Origin: Solen grandis
Lineage: Eukaryota > Mollusca > Bivalvia > Adapedonta > Solenidae
DNA length: 64,000 bases
Assembly: GCA_021229015.1 (NCBI GenBank)
Contig: CM037788.1
Location: 51,213,040-51,277,039 of the forward strand
Direction: 5' to 3'
Shown piece by piece: positions 37,536-50,936 of the stretch. The position numbers and the translations under genes are program-made. Each line of letters starts with the position of its first letter. Positions within the stretch are counted from its first letter, which is position 1. Below the pieces are notes generated by a model. The model was not told where the DNA came from and did no database searches. It saw nothing but the letters and a program-made list of their open reading frames with translations.

Positions 37536-39868
37536 ATCCATTACCTCCGCCGGTCTTTGACAAGTGACAGGCGTTTAGGTCCAAATGTAATGAAAATAGT
37601 GGATCGGAGAGTCGAAGGGTAGATCCCATTAAAACAACCATTCGATGATATACAATGTAGGTAGTTATTTTCATTAAAACTGCAGTATACAATATAAGTT
37701 GTCATATATATTTTTATATAACTTTCAAACCAGTGTTATCAATGACAATAAGCAAATATGTTTTTGATAAAGACATTCTATTTTAATGTAAAAGGAAAAA
37801 ATGCGAAATTAAACGACAAAGCTATGCATGACATTAAATTTCATTCGTCAATAACGGCCTCAAATATGATCAGTACGAGTATTTCAAAACTGGAGATTTT
37901 TTTATATAAATTAAAGAAATCATAGGTAATTATTTTGATGACATGAACTTTGTTGCTGTGTTGCTTTTATTTTATTTTTTCAATAAAAAATAAAATTTAT
38001 CAAGTTGCAGTTATTATATAATTGCGTGTACATTTGAAAATACAATACACACAATATCTGTTAGTTTGTTTTATTCAAGGGAAAAATAAAGATGAAAGCA
38101 ACTTTGTTTCTGTTTTAGATTTCCTTCTTAAACACCGAATTGTTAAAGAGCATACGTGAAAAATCAACACTTCCTTCAAGCATTTAAAATAGCATATTCA
38201 TTGAAAATCGACATACGTGTATTTCACATTTTGAAATTTGCATCTTTTGACTTAGATACAAATGGCTTCATCTTTGTATATACATTTTCAATTATAGATG
38301 TGTTTTAAAGCTAATCATTTATATTAAATATATATTAATTTCACTCGTGTTTAATAAACGTATACAGAAAATCCACAGATTCCAAGAAAGGTTTAATTTT
38401 GTAGAGTAAAGTCCTAGTTTTATTTTTCTTGGGGCGATATATCTTGGAAAACAATTTGTTGCATAAGCAAAGTAATTTACAATTCAGATTTGTATTTGCT
38501 AAGTTTTCCTTGATTTCAAGTAAATTAATCTGTCTTCAGAAAATCGGATTCAGTATAATTAAATAGTTTCATTTTTAATTCAACCTTTACCGTAATATTT
38601 TTATATAAGTAATTTTAAAGATATATACATGTATAACCGGGTAAATAAAATACAATAATACAAAACATACATTATATATATAAATTATTTTCCTCTTATA
38701 AGCAAGTACAATAATCTCTAAGACAATATATAACTTTTTTTTTCCAAAAATGATTGTCCAAGCATTGTTATGAATAGATGTTAGTTATAAGAATACGATG
38801 AATTTATGTACATGTTTGATAATATAATAATTGTATCACACGTCAATATTAAATAGAATTTCCGTCTATGGTAATGGATGTAACAATCATTTTTATCATG
38901 ATTTATATTAAAACAGTGAAAAGCAAAAATAATTTTATAATTTCTGCTGTTTCTACTGTAATTATAAGAACGTTTTTAATATAACCATATTTCAAAACTG
39001 TAAAAGAAAGGAGTACTTAGAGGATTCTGTCTCAAAAATACCAACTTTCTAGAACACACATATATTTTAGACATTACTGCTTTTATTTCAAAATATATAT
39101 ATTTTCATTAATTGTGATTATTATGTTTTAATTTCACGGGATATGAAATAACACTCACATTTCTACATTACAATGATGCATTGCGCATCATATGGACTAC
39201 GTGGCGCCCAATGGTCCCCGTTATATGGCATAACGAAACAATCATTTCCATTCAGGTAAAATTTATGTCTTTGCACATGCGGTTTGTTTTATGAATTGAA
39301 AAAAAAATGCAGTAATATGGAAAATTGTTTGAATCTGCTTCAACGTGATGTATTGATGGTTGCTGTGGTGATGATTCAGTTTTGTTTATTCTCGTGGTGG
39401 AAATATGAGTTTGTAATATATGCAAATTGGCTGCCGAGATGGTCATGTTTATTGTCCGCTTTTAAATGAATTGCATGGGTAAATCGTAGAAAAAAAGATC
39501 CAAAATTAACAAATGCATTTAAATTCATGCTCAAATATTGATTGAATAATAAATATACACACTTAATCTTTTGAAAATATATATTAAATTAATGTTCATT
39601 TTGATTTTTTCTTCTTCTTCAAACTGAAACAAAATGTTTTGTTTCAATATAGTTTCCATTTAACTGACAGTGAAATTACATTTTATTCTAATGGTGCAAA
39701 ATGAATAAAGCCTATGTCGATTTTCAAATACCAATAAACAAAACCCGAATTTTTTCAGCATTCATTTTTATTTGCTGTTGTTTTTCGCCCCTGCTTTTCG
39801 CTCATTTCAAGCCAACAATTCTAATAATGATGAACATTCTATCGATCATGTCGTCTCTCCCAATATCC

Positions 39869-39882
39869 GTTGTCATGACAAC
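39869..39882. promoter_or_regulatory. X-box-like palindrome GTTGTCATGACAAC
   Basis: A perfect 14-bp palindrome fitting the RFX X-box pattern RYYNYY-N2-RRNRAC. It lies in a complex, less AT-rich block (39750-39965) 11.7 kb after the Hox1 stop. RFX factors regulate ciliary genes; whether any gene here uses it is unknown. Confidence 0.35.
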
Positions 39883-41564
39883 CCTGGACACGCCACTTCC
39901 CCGGGACAGCATTCGTTGTGCAGTCTGCGACAGGTGCTGAAGACATGGACAATGGAACGTTAAGAGACTGCTGGATGGCCTATACTTTCATACATCTTGG
40001 TTTAAAAATTGTATTTACATAATTATTTGCATACGAGTACATATATCAAACAAAAAGTTAAACAATGCCAATGATAATGTCTTACGTAAGCGTGATATGT
40101 ACGTTAGGTAGCTTCTAGAAGCTGATTTAGTTCTTATATTTGTATAGGCATATAACTCTGTTTATTCAAGTTTCATACTACATTTAATGAGATTTACAGA
40201 GACAGAATTTCCTAACTCAAAAGACAAAAAGCTTCAAATGAAAACTTTTTTGACTGAACATTCTCAATTGTTACCTTTTAAAAAAAACTAATTGAAGTTA
40301 ATTCTGAATTTCATCTTGACATGTTTTCTCATGTTTTTTTTTTTTTTTTTTTTTTTCCAAGGTTTCCATCTTCCGCCTTTGATTTGATTGTGTCCAAGTA
40401 TTCAGATACATGTTATTACTATAGTTTAGTGATTATTACGTTTATTTTCTTTCTTCTTTAAAGTAATATTTAAATATAATTCCGTCTAAATTTCCATTTT
40501 AAAAAATGGACAAAAGCTATTTTCTAATCTTGATGAATTTTTTCATTTTTCATACCTTGTTATTTATATAATAATGTGTGTTCAAAAAATGACCCTGTTG
40601 CCATTCGTTGAATATATTTGAATAATATATACTACGTATACAAAATATTAAAATTATTATATAAATTCCATTTTTAATATTTCGAAAAATAAGTTTTCTA
40701 GAAGAAAAAGTATTTCTTGCAGTTTATTTTCCTCTACATAAAATCAGTTAAATATATTGCCGAAAGGGTTTGTGCAGCATCATAATTTAACATTGTGTTA
40801 CAATCACCAATTTCCGCAATCACTTCCTTCATGAATTGAAAAAAAAAATATTTATTAGTAACAACATATAATATGCTGCATTCATTGGCCAATGTTTGAG
40901 ATCAACTGATACCTGATATGCACCAAAACAATAACACTATGAAAAGAAAGGTCTCCAAGCCGCGACGTGCAAAAAGAATATAAAAACGACGAATTTGACA
41001 TTTATGTGTTTGTGTCAATAGTGTTCGGATGTTTTGAGATAAGCAGTATCGACATATATAGGAAATAAAAACTGTATCGTTGACACACCACATATACAGG
41101 TGAAATAAATAAACAGACTTAAACCTTTACGTGATTGACATTAATGTCGATTTAGAAATCGTGTTATTTCCCTAAAACTAGGAGTCAACGTCCGTGATAC
41201 CATTAGAAAACCTTGCTCTATTGGTCAATCACACCAAAGTGTACAAGTGGACATTGAGCATTATTTTCATGTGATCAATGTTAGCAAATAAGAATACATA
41301 ATGTTTGCATATTAAAGGTTTGTTTTTGTCAGCGTACAGTTTTCGTAGAAGTGTGGACGAATTCTTATATGCGTTCTTTTGTTTTATTTATTGTTTTTAA
41401 TGTTAACACTTCAAGATTAATGAGAAAATTGGGTCAGAAAGAGAAAAGGGGCTGACAGAACAAGAGATGAAGACAATATCATTGCACATATATCTTTATC
41501 ATCATCATAGATCATCTTCCAATTTTTAATTTTGTTAAATTAAATTTTTTTTTTTTTCCTTTTT

Positions 41565-41611
<47 letters not shown>

Positions 41612-42504
41612 CTTTTATAAACTTAGTATAAACTACTAAAAAAATGTATTTTTTTATCTATAGTAACTTTCCATTTCGTGACCATTTTTTTAATTTAATA
41701 TATTTTAAAGGGATAAAAACACGTCTCTTTGGTATATTTTAATTGCTAATTTGCAAGAAAAAAAAATGTGTCCGATGTTTACAGAATAAAAATAGATCAA
41801 AGCAAAACAGCGTGAATAGTGAAATCAGTCACCCTCGGTGGAATTTATTTTAAACATTTTCTTCGCAATTAATCTTGGCTTTATTGCAAAAAAAAAACTG
41901 TTGCTAGATCAATTTGTCATCGTGATGTTTTTTGTTCGATAAGAGGAGTAAATAAAGTAAAATTGTATATCCTGAATAAAAAAAGAGAAAATTTGTCACG
42001 AGCGAAACAATTAAAAAATACCAACGTCATTCTGCAACCACATATATATTATTTCACAGTCACATCTGTCCTTCTTTTTCCCCTTATCATTCTTTCTTTC
42101 GTTTTGTCTTCCTGTGTGGATGGATGAATGAATTGTGATCCTTACAGTTCTTTAATTGTTATTCAACGTTACCGGTTATACGAGTAAGGTAAGAGTCCCC
42201 GTATTCAATTTGTCACTTGAAATATCCGTTTAATTTCGCCTCTTAACATATACGATTTTACATTAATAATAGTATTTATTGCTTTCTAAATATGTAATAT
42301 AGAAACAATTCCAAAAAGTTTAATGCATAAATATTTGTATTTAAAATCAGCATTCTAATAATTCAAATACAATATAGTCTTATACTCACTAGTTAAACAA
42401 TACAGAACTCTTTTCTTTTCTATTTCAAAATTAATAAATCAAATAAATTTGTCAACATATATTACAAACCTTATATTTTTTATGAAGGAGTATTATACCT
42501 AAGA

Positions 42505-42630
42505 GCGCCGTGGTCCTGTGGTAGCCTACCCGACTGCGGATACGAATGTCGTGGGTTCGAGCCCCATTAGGGCAAAGATATCACGACCTTCCCGAAAGTA
42601 CTGGTGCAACCCAGGAGCCATCGAGAGGGA
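42505..42630 (+). mobile_element. tRNA-derived SINE (family A), second near-complete copy
   Basis: Head GCGCCGTGGTCCTGTGGTAG, B-box GGTTCGAGCCC (42554-42564), body CACGACCTTCCC, ACTGGTGCAACCCAGGAGCC and ATCGAGAGG. It aligns along its whole length with 33054-33185, apart from a short deletion (the GGCGCA of the body is missing). Confidence 0.8.
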
Positions 42631-43009
42631 TTAGTATTAATTATAAGAACTTGATTAGCAATTGTCATTAAATGAATAAGTTTTAAATGAGAAGGATTAA
42701 TGTTACAAATTTATACTCAGATGATGGTTTGAGAGTATGTTTAGTAAAGCCATTAATGTGAAGTGGATAGATAAATCATCATTCACGATCTTCAGCGAAC
42801 ATTTTCTCCCATGGAAATTTGATTGTAATATACTAGCACAAAAATATATTGAGAAACCTAATTAAAGATAAGAGCGAAAGCAACAAATAAATGAAGCAAT
42901 CTGGATCCCTTTTCCCCTCTTGACAATGACGGCACTATTCAGTCTCCAATGTCTAATTTATTAATCGTATCGATTCGATTTCATATGTCCGGGTTTCCCA
43001 TTCCCTTCA

Positions 43010-43327
43010 GGTGTCAGAGTATCAGAGAGATAATAAATTACTCAGCAAACGTCACTTAACTTGTTTTATTTCACCAAAAAATATGACCAACTGCACATTT
43101 TTAGACTTCACGGTGCACGAAATGCATGCAATAGTACCGCATCTACCATTTTTCCAGATTTTTGGAACATTTTGGCCGACACTTATGGCTTCAGTTTTTA
43201 TATCGAGGACCCTTGGGAGAATCCAAACTGGGAAGTGTTTGGAACTGTTGCCCGTGATGAGATCCTTGCCCACGTAGAAACGATGCCTATACCTAACAAT
43301 GGCAGGAGAAAAGACGTCAGCTAGCAA
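43010..43327. other. complex block open in three frames; decayed exon or conserved element
   Basis: Frames of 88 codons (+, 43011-43277), 87 codons (+, 43061-43324) and 91 codons (-, 43052-43327) overlap. The block is preceded by TTCCCATTCCCTTCAG, a good acceptor-like sequence ending at 43010, and is clearly less AT-rich than its flanks. I recognise none of the three translations. It may be a lost exon, a TE remnant or a conserved non-coding element. Confidence 0.3.
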
Positions 43328-44972
43328 CAGTAAATGTCTACGCCATGCGTTTTGAGGCAGCTGAAAAACAAGATGGTTTAGGTTGCACGCACCACCTCGA
43401 CAGAGCTTCGGTTGTACGTATCTGTGTTTGTCAAATATTCACGAACTTGCGGTTACGTTTGCTGTGTCTGCATTTTAGCGAGCATGATTATTAAAAATGT
43501 TGTCATTATGCTCATTTTCCATTTAAACCCTTAAGAAATGGTTGTTTTTTAAATCTATGTACTCCGTTTAGTTTATATTTAAGTTAGAGTACGGGTAACC
43601 ACAACACATTGTCATATCAGAAATCAGATTCCCGTCCTTGCAAGGATCTAAGACTCGTATTAATGTCATATATGAAAATATAATCAGTAGCATATTCATC
43701 AAATAGCTTTCTTTCTGTGTACAATATTCATGTCTATAGCTCTTTCTTTTTTACGGTAGAAAATTGACGCAAAAATAAAATAAAAACTTAAAATGACGAA
43801 AGACACAATAGAAATTGCAAAGAAAATTTCTTTTCCATGATAGCCTCGGGTTGATTTTACTCCATGCCAACTATTTCAATAAAGCAAATACGTTAAAAGA
43901 AAGGAGATACAATGACATATAGGTTTAGATATGGACAGACAAATACAGAGTGAATACAACAGATAGAGAGACGAGTGGGGTTGATAAACGGATAAATAAT
44001 TAAGCTACACAAGGAAACATATATATGCTCCAATTTTATTTTCGCTCGTGGTTCCACTTTTTGCAGACATGCAATATTTGTCCGGAACATCAGCGGAATA
44101 AATCCATACCAAGTTGCGCAGTGTATCTGGCAATGGCTTTGCCCCCAGGGTGATCTGGCAACTGGAGTGCAAGCTTACTACAGACATATAATATACTGTG
44201 TTACACGCACTTCACTTTCTATAGTAATTAAAGTACGCCGACACTTCACTAACGCCAACAATATTGGATTAAATAAAAACAAGAAGAGCGGGGGAAAACT
44301 GTCGGAGAATTCAATGAAGAATGGTATTTTACCCTGTATAGAATAAGATCATAAAATACAGAAAAAAGGACATGCTGATTGTATATGAATAACCAAAAAA
44401 AAAGACATCTGTCGGCATAAATTAGCCTTGATTTAAAAAAAAATCAAAGTTACAAAAGTTCAATATTATAATATTATTGGATCCTAGTATGTCGCTATTG
44501 TTGCACTTAGTCCGAGTATTTCATTGTTACTAACAGGGTATATACTACGAGTTGATTTTAACATGACTGTTGCTCTGAATATGCAACGTCTGTTACCACT
44601 ATTGTCTGTTGGTTGCTCTTCTGCTGTTAGTTCCATCTTATGTTTGTATATTTTATATTGTATATGGTTTCTATTTTGGCTATGTTGTACATGGCTACTA
44701 AATAGTAAATAAAGCTGTCCAGCAAAAGAGACCTAGAGAGGGACCAAAGGGGCAGATCTTGTTAGAGCCTGCAGTCCCGACCAGGGGCTAGGTACGCTAT
44801 ATGGCAGCGCTCAGTCTGAGTGGGCAATGGTTTGCCATGCTGAATAATGTAAACTTGGCGACGGCTGCTTGCACTCGTTACTGCCATTATACGACAATAT
44901 GTAATTATAATTTGTTTATAAAACATTCAATGTGCGAGTAATAGACCAATTCACCAAGGATCGGCAATAGCC

Positions 44973-45060
44973 AGAACAGAACAGAACAGAACAAAACTTT
45001 TATTCACCCAGGTATTACATTAATACAACATGGGGTTTTACATAGGTTATACACACACAT
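44973..45060 (-). mobile_element. 3' end of a LINE-like retroelement with (GTTCT)n tail
   Basis: On the + strand AGAAC is repeated four times, then AAAACTTTTATTCACCCAGG. On the - strand this is a 3' UTR ending in a short GTTCT-type microsatellite tail, as seen at the 3' ends of some non-LTR elements. The sharp boundary at GCAATAGCC on the left marks the insertion end. How far the element extends to the right is unclear. Confidence 0.4.
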
Positions 45061-45239
45061 ATATATATAATATTTGTTAATAATTTCCGGTCTTATTTAA
45101 TAAGATTAAGTTCATTTGTAGCATAGATCAATTTGTTAGGCATTTTTCAATTATTTAAAGCAGACATGCTGTGTTCAGAGTGGGGGGATTACATCTTTGA
45201 ATTTATAAATAAATACAAGAAAGACATTGTTTATTTTCA

Positions 45240-45267
45240 ACACACACACACACACACACACACACAC
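45240..45267. repeat. (CA)n microsatellite
   Basis: Uninterrupted CA dinucleotides. Confidence 0.96.
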
Positions 45268-45797
45268 TTAAACCTAGCATGATCAATTTATGTAACGTTA
45301 TAATGACAACAACAACAACAAAAAAATAGATAAATACATGTGCTGGCAAATATTAATGTCAACAAAATAACCTTGGATAAATAATTTCTTTGTTAAGTGT
45401 TTTCAGCTATAAAACATAAAACAAGCAGTTATTCCTATTGTATATATACAGTCTCTGCATCATACTTTACACAAATAAAGACAAGTGAACAATAACATTA
45501 AAGAGCGACAAAAGCATGCTTTTCTTACAGATTTAGATTGTAACAAATATGTAAAGTCACTATGATAATAGTTAATTAATAATAGCCGGTATAATTCGTT
45601 GATTTAAATTTATCAATCAGTGATTGGGGAAATATCTCAAATGTATGTTTATTTTTCATTGAACAAAGTTTGAAAATTTACACCAGCATGTAGAAAAGGT
45701 GTTCGGGAAGTGCACGCTGATTTACGTAGGTCTATCGTCTGCTGTGACAGCCTTCCACGTGATATACTAATGTCCAGCTAATTACAGACGAAGTAAT

Positions 45798-45940
45798 ACG
45801 ATGGCACAGAGATACTCGGGAAGAACCACTGACCTACCGCAAGCTAGCTGGAAAGCCTCCTCACATGAAAAATCCGAGTGACTTGAACGGCGGGGGACAG
45901 GGTGGGTCATCAACTGTAGCCACTCAGCTACGGAGGCCCG
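45798..45940 (-). mobile_element. tRNA-derived SINE (family B)
   Basis: Read on the - strand: CCTCCGTAGCTGAGTGGCTA (A-box region), a degenerate B-box (GTTCAAGTCACTCGG), then CATGTGAGGAGGCTTTCCAG, CTAGCTTGCGGTAGGTCAG and GGTTCTTCCCGAG. I recognise this body as a bivalve SINE type with a conserved central domain (CATGTGAGGAAGC...GGTGGTTCTACCC). It may extend left to about 45720. Confidence 0.7.
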
Positions 45941-46045
45941 TTAATATAACAGGAACAAATCAGTTTAAAGTATAATAAACAATGTCAAAACACTTATGTT
46001 CAACCGATATGCATATGGTACAAAGATAATAAAGATTATCACCAC

Positions 46046-46091
<46 letters not shown>

Positions 46092-46092
46092 G
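46046..46092. repeat. (TTG)n microsatellite
   Basis: About 15 TTG trinucleotides, giving a poly-Val open frame that is not a gene. A smaller TTG cluster follows at 46170-46187. Confidence 0.96.
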
Positions 46093-46530
46093 CACAATCA
46101 ATAATGATAATGATGATACTAACGAAACCATTGCTTATACAACTGATGATATTACTGCAACTTCGTCACGTTGTTGTTGTTGTTGCTGTCGAAATAATCA
46201 CCAAACTGTGTTGATACGTTTGTATACCAACGTCATTGCAGATCATTTATTCTTAACTTTCGGGATAGTTTTCATATAATTTCTAATAAAAGTGCCCCAA
46301 GAAAGGAAAATTTAAGAAATATTTTAATGCATTAGACACATAAATTTAGAGCTTGTACATGGATGGGCCATTATCGCTGAGCAATGGCTACCTTCACGTT
46401 CGTATTTCTGTTTTCAGGCCATTAAACAATAGCATAATGGTACGTGTCGAAATCTGTGTTATTGCTGAGGACAATTAAATTTATTGGCGTTAATGTGTCC
46501 ACGTACTTTCAATAAATTATCTTAAATGGT

Positions 46531-46740
46531 TTTTGGATGACGGCTGCCACACCTTCCTTTATGGAAATCAAAGATGGGCACATTCAGAACAAATGTTTCG
46601 TTTTTCAAAAACTTGTAACTTTGAAGAATGAAGATCAACCAAACCCAAATATTGGAGGTTTTTTCGGTCATTTTAACCATAAACATATACTTGCAGTTGC
46701 AGTGCGGCACGGACTGAAGATTTACGATTGCATCTCCTGA
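46531..46740 (+). other. unrecognised 67-codon open frame
   Basis: Starts at ATG 46537 (MTAATPSFMEIKDGHIQN) and ends ILAVAVRHGLKIYDCIS. Composition is less biased than most frames here, but the opposite strand is also open for 86 codons (46522-46782), no family is recognised and no splice sites frame it. It could be a TE remnant. Confidence 0.2.
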
Positions 46741-46860
46741 CGGCTTCCCAAATTTGAAAATGTACAGTAATATGTAACGCATCCTAAAATGCCTGATTTA
46801 TGGCTATACTTTCAAGCGTCTACCAAAGAGCCACGCTTTTGCATTTTTATCAAAATTAAA

Positions 46861-46955
46861 AGTAGTAGTTGTTGTATTATCATCATCGTCGTCATTATCA
46901 ATATCATCAATATCATCATCATCATTGACAACAACAACAACAGCTGATGCTGCAT
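46861..46955. repeat. compound (TTG/ATC/ACA) trinucleotide tract
   Basis: Degenerate ATC repeats followed by GACAACAACAACAACAGC. Similar compound tracts occur at 50900-51050. Confidence 0.8.
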
Positions 46956-47732
46956 CACTTTTAGTATTAATATTATTATATTATAAAATTATAGTACATG
47001 TATTACTATTTTTATCCTCAAGATCTACACATTCATTTGCTATGGATTTAACTGGAAAACTTAAATTATCATAGTTTTATTTATTCATTCACTTTACGAA
47101 TTTATATCATGTTTTTATCATTTTTACATCCAGTAAAGTTTACTAACACAAGAAAAGTAAACAAAAAGTATGACATTCATATGTCGTTGCCAAATATAGC
47201 TAAATGTATTTAGGATAAACTCAAGAAAGAGCGAATTACCGGTACTAGTCTCCTACCCGAACGACCGGTAACCGGTGGTTATCTTATACTTGGATGCACC
47301 CGGCAATACCCGGTGCGACCCGATTCCGATTAAGTTAACATATACAAATGTCCCTGTGATAATATTTTCACCTCCATTTGGTTATATATTTTCCCTTTTT
47401 TTATTTTTTATTTTTAATTTTTTTTTTCGATTTTTCTTAAATAGAAGAGAGGTCCCACAAGCAAACAGAGAGGTTTACGACAAAGGAGCTCGTGTTACTT
47501 CGACTATTTCCGGAATCATCCGTATGACTTCCGGAAGGCTCGAAGTGAATCGTGCGAATACGGTATCATTCTCTTACAAACAATCGTTTTGAAATACTAA
47601 ATTAATTAATGCTGGTAAGTGTAGCATACCCATCACCAAAAAAAAGTCCTAGAACTACCCTGATGTGATGAGCACCGAGCACAAGAGAGGTGTACCACGG
47701 GTATTTAACACAATTTGCATTATAGTATATTT

Positions 47733-47806
47733 TCAATCTGACTAAAGTACAGCTCTTCCTACGGTATATGTAGCGTATATATAGGAGATGACTTTAGTCA
47801 GATTGA
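47733..47806. mobile_element. foldback MITE fragment, 16-bp arms
   Basis: TCAATCTGACTAAAGT (47733-47748) and its exact inverse ACTTTAGTCAGATTGA (47791-47806) enclose 42 bp. The perfect 16-bp arms suggest a recent or constrained foldback element; no coding sequence. Confidence 0.7.
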
Positions 47807-47885
47807 GTATAGATTATAGCCTAAACTGACTTTGATTGAAGTTAGTGTCAAATATCTGTGATCAGTACCATTTTAACGATTTTGT

Positions 47886-47952
47886 GTGCAACGGAGATCA
47901 AACCCACGACCTCGATCCTGGTTATGGTCTAACCACTCTTTGAGCTGTATCA
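47886..47952 (-). mobile_element. tRNA-like SINE head
   Basis: On the - strand: GATACAGCTCAAAGAGTGG (A-box region), then TTAGACC, and GGGTTTGATCTCC (B-box, 47893-47905). Spacing of the boxes is tRNA-like, but the acceptor-stem ends do not pair by eye, so a SINE head is more likely than a tRNA gene. Confidence 0.5.
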
Positions 47953-48349
47953 CACTGTAATACAAGTATTTACTGGCATAGAATGACATGCGACAATTTG
48001 AAGTTTATTCTAACAAAAAAAACAACAAAAAAAAAAACAATGACAGTAATTTAAAAAAAAAAAAAAGATATTTGCACAAGTACAAAGAATGGCGTCGAAT
48101 AGCTAGCCTGGATTGAGGAAATGGTTGGTCTTTCTGAGATATTTAAGCTTTAAAGACCCTCCGCCATCATCATTCATGGGGAAAGGCAGGATGTGGGTTC
48201 CTCCTAATTAAGAGCAAAGGGATTCGGGGTAATGTGAATATGGGGGTGGGGGATTCTAGTTTAGCAGCCCTTTTTGGTGCATATACTTAAGAGGGTAACT
48301 CTTGTAAATATATGTATCTCCATACTTTTATCCATGTGGCATTATGTGA

Positions 48350-48475
48350 GGATCCAGCCATTTATCTCGGGATGGGGTGGGGGGCTCCGAAAGGGATATA
48401 TTGACCTGCTATGAAAATTACCATACCCAGCTAACTTTCGAAATTCACCGTTTGTGGGAGGGGGGTTTCGGTGAC
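48350..48475 (+). repeat. G-rich dispersed repeat, copy 1
   Basis: Shares GATATATTGACC / ATTAAAATTACCATACC-type sequence and a preceding GGGGTGGGG stretch with 54104-54225. Both copies are about 120 bp and in the same orientation. Family unknown. Confidence 0.7.
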
Positions 48476-49047
48476 TTCTTCCATTTTCCAGTAAGGGTCC
48501 ATCTTTTCCTCTTTACTCTTAACATAATAGCCAAATAATAATACAACAGCCAAATCCAAGGGGAGAGTCATGACCCCTTAACCCACTCTAGATCTTACAT
48601 GGTACTACACCCAGTCACATTAACCAGTCCTAACACTATTATCATATGTCTTTGCCTTGACCATTTCACACTTTTCTGAGGAATATTACTGGAAAAATCA
48701 CTTATTTTCGTGGGGAACAAATTTTCGTCAACGCCGTGGGTTTTTACAAATGAATATTAGTCATCTCTAAAATTATTCAGTTACATGTAGTAGACTTTAT
48801 TTTCTGAATATGAAACCACGAATAAATGTACCCACGAAACTGTCTATATCGCAAGGTGCAACGGATTTTAATGTCAACGAACATCTATGATTTAACAGTA
48901 TTTTAACAGTACTGTGGTCGTAAACCAATTTTTAAGGATGTTTTGAAGGTTACAATGTATAACTACGGAGTTCGGTCCAAGTTCGGTTGAGGAACATTCA
49001 TTTGGTCAGGTGAATCGAGTGATAAGTACAAATGGTTAAAACGCGTT

Positions 49048-49122
49048 GACCTGTCCTGATAGCCTAGTGGTTGAAGCTTCCGCCCCGTAATCTGGAGGTC
49101 GATCCACGACTGCGACAAACTT
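49048..49122 (+). mobile_element. tRNA-like SINE head
   Basis: CCTGATAGCCTAGTGGTTGA (A-box region) followed by GGAGGTCGATCCACG (B-box, one base from GGTTCGATCC). GC-rich against AT-rich flanks. The sequence after it (poly-T and AT-rich DNA to 49800) shows no recognised body. Confidence 0.5.
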
Positions 49123-49129
49123 TATTAAA

Positions 49130-50898
49130 GGCGTTTGAGCGGGTTTTTTTTTCTAACGGACAGATTTTTCTAAAAATTTGTATATAAGTATTTAAACTAA
49201 AAGATATATGAATTAAAAATAGGGGGTACCATGCTTTTTTAGAGATTAAGTTATGGTAAGCTATTTGCTAAAATTTGTTGAAAAAAAACAGGTTAAAAAA
49301 TAAGAAAATTTTTCTAAATTGTAACAGCAATTAATTTTATCACCATTTGTAATTTATAATGTATTCCATAAGTAACAGATAAAAATACTGTCAAATATAC
49401 ATTGAAAATACAAAACGGGCACTAAATCTCATTTGTGTCCGGACCAAAATGTATACAAAAACTATCCCCAAACTGTTAATTTTTATATATATTTTTCTAA
49501 ATAAAAGATTTCAACAGACAGATATCCTTTATTTTTTCAGAGTCAGTCCTTTGATATAAATGCTTTCTGAAAATGTAAAAAAAGACATACCTTACCAGGT
49601 TTGTTTTTTTAACTAAAACTGTTTATTGAAATTTTAGCCAAATTTGCATAAAAAAAAACTAAAATGAGATTTTTTTGTACCTTCAAAATTTGGAAAATAT
49701 ACTTTAAATGATATTCTTAACACATGTATCTTACAAGTTTGGCTCTCTTCTATCATTTTACTTAAAATAAATCAGAAATTAATTTTTTTTTAATCAAAAT
49801 CAGCTGTAACCCGCTGAAACGTCCTTCTCCCTTGTGCTTGGCGTTCAGGCCCAGTGTAATAATAGTATGCCTGAGTGTGCCACTTGTCTAAGGCGTGAAC
49901 TCGCAGTGGGGTAACACAATGTCTGTCTTAATTAGACAAAAATCCCAAAATAACTGCAATAATGTCAGTGTGACGGTAAACCCAATCAAACAGCATAATA
50001 GCGTGACGTAAAATTACGAATCATTCCGACTATTGCCGAAACCCTGAAGAAAATAATTCTCGATACACTGAGACATAGGCAAAATATCTTGCCGTTTAGA
50101 TCAAGGAGATGGAAGATGAACGGAAGATGAACTCTAATTCAATTGCACCAAAGAATAGATCTACCAGATGTGAGATAAGAACAAAAGCCAATTTTAAGAT
50201 GTTTGCCACTGGCTCATACCTACATAATTTGATGGATTTCATACAAAGGTGCCGCCAGTCTAAGCGATAACATATATAATTTACTAAGAAACGTTTCACT
50301 ATCATCATCGGACCTTTAAGACACCGAAATTCATCAAAGAAAGCTGTTTTAATAAATGACTTGTCGCCTCATCATGCGCTAATGAAATTCTGCCGCAGAA
50401 CAAACGTGTTCGTTGCTGCGCTACTAGGACCTTGTATGAGAGATAGTGTTAAACGATTGCTTCTTTAATAAAATTTCCCATCTTGTTTTGCAGGAGAGTG
50501 TCAACAAAAGACTAAAGTTATTAGATCAAAAGCTCATTACATTAAACATGGTAAATTTAGGGATCTTGTCTGAAGATTGAAACTGACTATCTTCGTCATT
50601 ATGGTGCGATCTTCCAGTTGGGCGTGAAAAAAGTGGCCGCGTGCCAGATCCCGCCACCTGTTTTTTTAAGTTTTTTTTTGTTTTAGTTTTTTTTTTTTTT
50701 TTTATTATTTTTTATTACTAAAAATGCGATTTCAAGCAAAATAGACAATGACATTTTAAAACTGTTTTCTGTTGTAGAATTACGTCTGTGCATTTATTTG
50801 CATTCAGTCATTGATGAAGGTACTAATCAAAAATATATTTTGCTCATGATATATAAAACAAGTATTTGTTTCAATCAATTGTCTACATAGCTTATTGT

Positions 50899-50936
<38 letters not shown>

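Larger units (their letters stand above)
34600..42490. other. long AT-rich stretch without recognisable genes
   Basis: Mostly unique AT-rich sequence with poly-T tracts (40336-40357, 41545-41606). Short blocks of higher complexity occur at 35810-36110, 37370-37560 and 39750-39965. Open frames there (up to 111 codons) overlap in several frames and show no recognisable domain or splice context. Confidence 0.5.
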
